Shown: positions 58,287 to 64,000 of the stretch, in pieces
How positions within the stretch are numbered: the stretch's first letter is position 1
Layout: each line of letters starts with the position of its first letter
Assembly (NCBI GenBank): GCA_017963125.1
Contig: JAGCUA010000009.1
Location: forward strand, 124,001 to 188,000
Origin: a bacterium
GTDB taxonomy: Bacteria; UBP6; UBA1177
Reading direction: 5' to 3'
DNA length: 64,000 nt
The notes under the pieces: generated by a model
Told to the model about the DNA's origin: nothing
Seen by the model: the letters and a program-made list of their open reading frames with translations, nothing else
Databases searched by the model: none
Made by a program: the position numbers and the translations under genes

Positions 58287-60446
58287 TTATCTTTTTTGCA
58301 AAATCATATCGGAAAGAATCAGGCAGCCGTTGGCTTCGGGAACGAATTTTATGATGTTTTTTCCTTTCTTCATTTCAGCAGTAAACTCAAGAGTCTGCGG
58401 CAAACTGTCTGACAAGTGGGCTGAATTGTCGTAAGCCGCCGATTTCATTCCGTTTATTTCAATGTAAAACTTGGTGGTGCACCCTGTGGCGACGAATCGC
58501 GTTTTCACATCGTATACCCCGCCCTCTTTCAGCGTGTGTTCGTGACCGTAGTAGTTTCCGCCGTCAGGTTCTCCGAAAACGATACCGGTTCCCGCAAAAA
58601 CAGATTTCTCCAGCGGATGATAATCGAAAAAATCCTCAGTAAATTTGTTTCCCATACCGAATATTCCGTACAAAAACTGAGGTTTTCCTCTCAGCGGAAG
58701 ATCTTTGGCGAGGAAATTGATGTAAGAGATCCCGTCATCTTCAATAAAATCCAGTTTCGTAGCCGAATATGTCCTTTTCTGGCCTGTCTCTGAAACGAGA
58801 TCTATTCTCCATGCCTCTTTGAAATCTTTGTCGGAGTAAAATTTCAACAGATTCCAGTCCGACGGCCCGAGAGAATAGATTATAAGATTTCCGTGCCTGT
58901 CAAACGGCGGATCATCCTGAAGTTTCAGTATCGATTCGGGCTGGAAAGGAACTTGAAAATGAGTTAAAACAATCGAATTCTCGATTTTGTTTTCCTCTAT
59001 GAGCCGCTTGATTTCATAAGGATTTTCTCCGAAACCGACTTTGTAGCAGAAAGAAGGAAAAATGAAAAAAACAAAGAAAACCAGTGTTCCTGTAAAAAAT
59101 CCGTTAAGCGCACAGGCACAGATTTTTGAAAAATCAGCGGCTTTTTCTGACAAATATTCGAAGACATCGATAAATCCGCATGCTGCAAGGATTAGTATCA
59201 TAGCTCCAGATTCCATCAAATACCGCGGTAACCCCATAAAATTTCCGGAGATAAAGAACCAGAAATAAAAAAACAGTGCGCAAAGCGGCGTAAAATAATA
59301 GATGAAATTTTTATAAGGCCTTGAAATTATTGCAGGGAATATAAAAAGCAACATGGCTGGGTGGAATGTTATTCTGTGGACGAAACTATTCAGTCTCAGG
59401 AAAGATATGTGAGCCAGAAACGGTATCGTCGTGCCGGTAAACGGAAGGGAAGTATCGTAATTTGCAGCAAAAACGCAGCCTTTTCCCAACCCGGGACGGT
59501 GGCAGAAATCCTTAGGGTCAAGCAGTCCGAAAAGAATATCCTGCGTAAAAATGAAAGGATCTCCCGTAAAAAGCATATTGTAACAGCAGAGCAGCCCGCC
59601 GAAAAACAGGAAAGGGACCGTGAAAATAACGGCGTCTCTGATGCTTCTGTGTTTTGCCAGAATGTAAACTGTAAAGGCCACATAAACATAAACCGCATTC
59701 TGCGGACGAATGAAAAGCGTATATGCGATCAACGATCCTGAAAGCAGAATAGTCAGCAGTTTCGGTGACTTATAGATAAGCAGATAAGAAGAGATCAGGA
59801 CCAGCATAAGCCCGAAATGGTGCGGGAAATAGAGCGCTCCGTGCAGAATATGCGTAGTCGAAAAAGAAAAAAGGAGCATCGCTATAACACCGGCATATCT
59901 GTTTTTCAGCTTTTCGGCGTGGATACCGACTAAAAAAGTGTTTATTCCCGCCAGAAACGGATTGAACATATACTCCAGCCCGAGTTTGGCGAACGGCGCC
60001 ATGAATAAACTGAAACCTGGAAGGAAAATCGAAGTGTAGCCCGTATCCCTGACAAACATGAAATGAGATCTGTAATGTTCATAGAAATCAGGAATATCAA
60101 GATAAAATTTTCCGTTTGCAAGGAGTTTGGCAAGCCAGACATAATGAATGCTGTCCTCCGGCTGCTCCGTCAGTATGCAGAAACGGTTTACCGCAAGAGC
60201 CGCGGCAAACATGAGCACTGGAATAACAAATATCGAATATCGGGCGATGACCTCTCCCGTTTTTGCCAAAATACTTGGTTTTATTAGATATATTGCAATA
60301 AAAACTATGACTGCAACTGCTGTACATATATGCAGAGAGGGCCAAAATGCAGTAAAAAATGTATAAAAATGCAAATCTGTTGCGACTAAAACGTATAATA
60401 CGAAAAAAAGAATCGAAAAGAAAAAAGCGGTGATTTTTTCTTTCAT
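58287..60446 (-). CDS. GT-C-like polytopic membrane protein
   Basis: 719 residues with about eleven membrane helices in the first 450 residues and a large periplasmic C-terminal part. An early loop reads QPEDSIHYVWLAKLLANG, the place where PMT-type glycosyltransferases hold acidic residues, and this resembles the 'ED..H' variant of dolichyl-phosphate-mannose-type proteins. The C-terminal part (FAGTGIVFGEPDGGNYYGHE, CTTKFYIEINGMK) looks like a beta-sandwich. No exact family is recognised. A polyprenyl-phosphate-sugar transferase is the best guess. It follows the sigma-region-4 gene by 25 bases and may share its transcript. Confidence 0.6.
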   Translation of the reverse strand: MKEKITAFFFSILFFVLYVLVATDLHFYTFFTAFWPSLHICTAVAVIVFIAIYLIKPSILAKTGEVIARYSIFVIPVLMFAAALAVNRFCILTEQPEDSIHYVWLAKLLANGKFYLDIPDFYEHYRSHFMFVRDTGYTSIFLPGFSLFMAPFAKLGLEYMFNPFLAGINTFLVGIHAEKLKNRYAGVIAMLLFSFSTTHILHGALYFPHHFGLMLVLISSYLLIYKSPKLLTILLSGSLIAYTLFIRPQNAVYVYVAFTVYILAKHRSIRDAVIFTVPFLFFGGLLCCYNMLFTGDPFIFTQDILFGLLDPKDFCHRPGLGKGCVFAANYDTSLPFTGTTIPFLAHISFLRLNSFVHRITFHPAMLLFIFPAIISRPYKNFIYYFTPLCALFFYFWFFISGNFMGLPRYLMESGAMILILAACGFIDVFEYLSEKAADFSKICACALNGFFTGTLVFFVFFIFPSFCYKVGFGENPYEIKRLIEENKIENSIVLTHFQVPFQPESILKLQDDPPFDRHGNLIIYSLGPSDWNLLKFYSDKDFKEAWRIDLVSETGQKRTYSATKLDFIEDDGISYINFLAKDLPLRGKPQFLYGIFGMGNKFTEDFFDYHPLEKSVFAGTGIVFGEPDGGNYYGHEHTLKEGGVYDVKTRFVATGCTTKFYIEINGMKSAAYDNSAHLSDSLPQTLEFTAEMKKGKNIIKFVPEANGCLILSDMILQKR

Positions 60447-60471
60447 AGACCTAAGTCAAATTATAAAAAAA

Positions 60472-60915
60472 CTATCTGTCGCTCAGGAAACTGATGCTCT
60501 GAACATTGTACTGTGAGCTGTTCTGACGGAGTTTCTGCAAAGCCCTCATTTCGACCTGACGGATCCTCTCTCTTGTCAGGTTCATGATCGTTCCTACTTC
60601 TTCAAGCGTAACGCCGCCTTTGTCTGCGACATCGAGTGCGCATGTCTCGCGGAGTTCCCAGACTTCTTTGCCGGGGAAGTTGAATTTTATCGACTTCGTT
60701 TCGGGGTTCACATCGAGGAAAAGGTGATATTTGCACGAAACAAAAAGACACGGTCTCTTTAGTTTGAGGCATTCCGACCGGTTTTTCGGCTTCTGATAAG
60801 ACGTGATGTCGATCAGATCCCAGTAAATAGAACCTTCCTCAAGTTTCCCCTTCTGTTCCGTGATAACCTCGGTGTAAGGCTTCTCCTTCTTTTTGGTTTT
60901 TTCTTTTGATGCCAT
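60472..60915 (-). CDS. Sigma-70 region 4-only DNA-binding protein
   Basis: 147 residues. The C-terminal half has the sigma region 4 helix-turn-helix [20 protein letters not shown] followed by MRALQKLRQ, nearly identical to primary sigma factors. There is no region 2 or 3, so it is not a complete sigma factor. The N-terminal half has [20 protein letters not shown] and [20 protein letters not shown], a pattern I recall from a delta-proteobacterial and myxobacterial family of unknown role. It may bind -35 elements or anti-sigma-like partners. A promoter at 61005-61032 and a leader of about 80 bases precede the ATG. Confidence 0.85.
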   Translation of the reverse strand: MASKEKTKKKEKPYTEVITEQKGKLEEGSIYWDLIDITSYQKPKNRSECLKLKRPCLFVSCKYHLFLDVNPETKSIKFNFPGKEVWELRETCALDVADKGGVTLEEVGTIMNLTRERIRQVEMRALQKLRQNSSQYNVQSISFLSDR

Positions 60916-61004
60916 TGTTTTACTCTGAAAAAAGTTGGTAATGTTGTATTTTCAAACGGTTGAATTCTATCATCCCACTCACAAAAAAACAAAAACGGCG
61001 CTGA

Positions 61005-61032
61005 ATAATAGAACACAAAAGCACAAAGTCAA
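61005..61032 (-). promoter_or_regulatory. Promoter for the sigma-region-4 gene
   Basis: Minus strand TTGACT (61027-61032), 16-bp spacer, TATTAT (61005-61010), then TCAGCGCCG and long T runs. About 89 bases separate the -10 from the start codon. Confidence 0.7.
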
Positions 61033-61086
61033 CCTTTTTTAATTTAAGTCAATGATTTTATTGGTTGTTTTGTTCATGAAAAAATC

Positions 61087-62385
<1,299 letters not shown>

Positions 62386-62396
62386 TCAACCCCCTC

Positions 62397-62423
62397 GATA
62401 AATAACAGACGATTTTATTTATC
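62397..62423 (-). promoter_or_regulatory. Leader stem-loop next to the purA ribosome-binding site
   Basis: Perfect 9-bp inverted repeat GATAAATAA (62397-62405) / TTATTTATC (62415-62423) with a 9-base loop. It ends 2 bases before the GGGGG ribosome-binding site. It is just downstream of a TATATA -10 (62431-62436). It could modulate translation or mRNA stability, or be an operator. Confidence 0.5.
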
Positions 62424-62430
62424 AGCCGTT

Positions 62431-62459
62431 TATATACAAGTTTTTTGCCCGTTTTTAAA
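62431..62459 (-). promoter_or_regulatory. Possible promoter for purA
   Basis: TATATA (62431-62436) with TTTAAA (62454-62459, 17-bp spacer) or TTAAAA (16-bp spacer) as a weak -35; AACGGC follows the -10 in the manner of the other promoters here. Confidence 0.4.
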
Positions 62460-63507
62460 TTCGATTAAAGAAATCGATAAGTTTTTCAATATCTTCATCT
62501 TTTGTAGCCCAGCTCGTGCATATCCTCACAGCCGTGTGCCGCTCATCCGTCTTTTCCCAGAAAGAGAAAGAAAACTTTTTTGAGAGTTTTTCCAAAATTT
62601 CATCCGGAAAAATCGGGAATATCTGATTTGTGGGCGAATCAAAAAGGAATTTTACCCCTTTTGCCTCGAGCGCAGTTTTTATTTTTTCAGCAGTATCGAC
62701 CGCGTGACGGGCAAGTTTGAAATAAAGTCCGTCAGTAAAAAGCGCAACAAACTGGATTCCGAGCAGCCTTCCCTTCGCAAGCATTCCTCCGCGCTGTTTT
62801 ATCATACAGCGGAAATCTTTTTTGAAAGCGTTGTTAGTTATCACGACAGCTTCGCCGAAAAGAGCACCGGTTTTAGTTCCGCCGATGTAGAAAATGTCGC
62901 AGAGTGATGCGATTTCAGAGAGTGTGAGGTCGTTTTCTTCTGCTGCAAGCCCGTAACCGAGACGCGCTCCGTCGATAAAAAGCGGCAGTCCGTACTTCCG
63001 GCAGACATCGTAAATCGCCGAAAGTTCGCTTTTTGAATAAATAGTGCCGTTTTCGGTCGGGAACGAGATATAAACCATGCCTGGTTGCACAATATGCTCG
63101 TAATTACAGTCATTTACGCATGATTTAATATGCTTTTCGACCTGCTTGGCCGTCAGTTTTCCGTCTTGCGAAGGAAGCGCCATAACTTTGTGCCCCGTCG
63201 ATTCTATCGCACCGGTTTCGTGGACGTTGATGTGTCCCGTAACGGCCGAGATGACACCCTGATGCGGGCGAAGGATCGAAGCAATCACTGTTGTATTCGT
63301 CTGTGTTCCGCCGACTAAAAAATGGACTTCAGGAACATTTTTTCCCCGTTTTCCGGCAAATCCGCAGGCTTCAAGTATGAGTTTGCGCGCTTTTTCGCAG
63401 TATTTGTCGCACCCGTAGCCGTCAGTCTGCTCGAAGTTGGTCTTAATCAGCAGGTCAAGTATCGCCGGATGGCACCCTTCAAGGTAGTCGCAGTCAAATT
63501 TTATCAT
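62455..63507 (-). CDS. Low-specificity threonine aldolase-like PLP enzyme
   Basis: 350 residues. It matches the threonine aldolase family: LVGGTQTNTTVIASIL, ISAVTGHINVHETGAIE, MVYISFPTENGTIYSKSELS, LPLFIDGARLGYGLAAE and the PLP lysine in YIGGTKTGALFGEAVV. It would split L-threonine or allo-threonine to glycine and acetaldehyde. A few members act on phenylserine or other beta-hydroxy amino acids. The ATG overlaps the stop of the membrane protein upstream by 4 bases. It complements the Kbl-like enzyme at 25704 if both act in threonine/glycine turnover. Confidence 0.87.
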   Translation of the reverse strand: MIKFDCDYLEGCHPAILDLLIKTNFEQTDGYGCDKYCEKARKLILEACGFAGKRGKNVPEVHFLVGGTQTNTTVIASILRPHQGVISAVTGHINVHETGAIESTGHKVMALPSQDGKLTAKQVEKHIKSCVNDCNYEHIVQPGMVYISFPTENGTIYSKSELSAIYDVCRKYGLPLFIDGARLGYGLAAEENDLTLSEIASLCDIFYIGGTKTGALFGEAVVITNNAFKKDFRCMIKQRGGMLAKGRLLGIQFVALFTDGLYFKLARHAVDTAEKIKTALEAKGVKFLFDSPTNQIFPIFPDEILEKLSKKFSFSFWEKTDERHTAVRICTSWATKDEDIEKLIDFFNRI

Positions 63508-64000
63508 TTTTTCTCTTTAGGTTTGAAAAGGATAAGACTCGAAACTATTCCCATTGCGATAAGCGTTTTGATCCTCGCTATAAAAGTTATCAGGCCGCCG
63601 TCGGCGCCCGAAAATCCGACGAAATTGAATATGACGTATCCGATTCCCTCGCCCACTCCGAGTTTCATCGGAATGAAAGCCAGAATGTAGTTGCCGAGTT
63701 TTACCGCGCAGAAAGCAAGCATTATTGTCGGAGCCGGATAACTGTCGAACCCCGCGAAACGGATGCAGAGGAAGTATGAAAAGAGCGCGACCAGTCTTGC
63801 AAAAAACTGGATCCAGAACACTTTTCTGTAATCGGAAGGACGCTCCTTTTTGAAAAGATTGAGGTCTTTATCCATTTTTTTAGCTTTTTCGATAAATTCG
63901 TCAGGATTCTTTTTCCCGAAATATTTCAATATTTTAGCCACCTTTTCCGATATGTTGAGTTTCAGAAGTATCATCATTCCGAAATACGGCAGATACCCGA
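63504..64000 (-). CDS. Flippase-like (LPG synthase-type) membrane protein, C-terminal part
   Basis: The frame stays open to the window edge (about 165 residues visible), so the start is outside. The first residues in the window (GYLPYFGMMILLK) are part of a membrane helix. Further on come FIEKAKKMDKDLNLFKKE, YRKVFWIQFFARLVALFSYF and the conserved loop FIPMKLGVGEGIGYVIF, resembling the 'GG.G..E' loop of lysylphosphatidylglycerol synthase-type/UPF0104 flippases. The function is likely lipid transport. It is coupled to the threonine aldolase gene by a 4-base overlap. Confidence 0.65.
   Translation of the reverse strand, partial: GYLPYFGMMILLKLNISEKVAKILKYFGKKNPDEFIEKAKKMDKDLNLFKKERPSDYRKVFWIQFFARLVALFSYFLCIRFAGFDSYPAPTIMLAFCAVKLGNYILAFIPMKLGVGEGIGYVIFNFVGFSGADGGLITFIARIKTLIAMGIVSSLILFKPKEKK

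Overview
This 64 kb window looks like chromosomal DNA of a Gram-negative, probably anaerobic or low-oxygen bacterium. The envelope evidence is Lgt and LspA, at least six predicted lipoproteins, a TamB-like protein and ArnT-like glycosyltransferases. The anaerobic evidence is a 2-hydroxyacyl-CoA-dehydratase activase and dehydratase-like pair, a membrane polyferredoxin and a PflA-like radical SAM enzyme. Two features point to a Myxococcota or other delta-proteobacteria-like lineage: lipoproteins with MopE-type 'DDDCDG' motifs and long Asp-rich linkers, and a stand-alone sigma region 4 protein. This placement is inference; there is no rRNA in the window.

Layout. 1-9.9 kb: the end of ileS, a MopE-like lipoprotein, an unusually long glmS, a small ABC pair with a degenerate ATPase, an FKBP lipoprotein, gltX, and an XRE/S24 regulator lacking its catalytic Ser. 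9.9-13.6 kb: a metal-type ABC ATPase and permease behind a long structured leader, then yigZ, lgt and lspA. 13.7-22.2 kb: an Asp-rich lipoprotein, a HIT protein, a DUF2520 protein, greA, recG, a zinc-ribbon protein, an ArnT-like glycosyltransferase and a TlpA-like thioredoxin. 22.2-28.6 kb is the most accessory-looking part: a gene remnant, a RAYT-type Y1 transposase, a TgpA-like transglutaminase, a Kbl-like enzyme and hipBA. 28.7-35.4 kb: M18 aminopeptidase, a START protein, clpS, clpA, a lipoprotein peptide deformylase, rsmE and a glutathione peroxidase. 35.5-43.8 kb: activase / CXXC protein / polyferredoxin operon, the PPIase-queD-nudix-mazG operon, and holB-ricT-tatD with a dehydratase-like protein. 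43.8-49 kb: ribBA-ribH-nusB with an unknown gene, then a lipoprotein. 48.3-56.5 kb: a long minus-strand operon, tRNA-Gly, tamB, radical SAM, two unknown genes, xerD and ispD. 56.5-64 kb: an acyl-CoA ligase, a GT-C-like membrane protein, the sigma-region-4 protein, purA, threonine aldolase and a truncated flippase-like membrane protein.

The clearest non-gene signal is promoter architecture. By eye I find about eighteen sites where a TTGxxx-like -35 lies exactly 16 bp from a TATAAT-like -10. Most have a CG-rich discriminator (often CGCG, CGG or GCGC) and then a T-rich leader that commonly runs into TTTTTTAGGAG. These sites help fix several gene starts. The other top candidates for follow-up are the lipoprotein peptide deformylase beside clpSA, the long hairpin leader of the metal ABC operon, and the activase/polyferredoxin/dehydratase-like set. 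All assignments come from reading the sequence; no database search was run.
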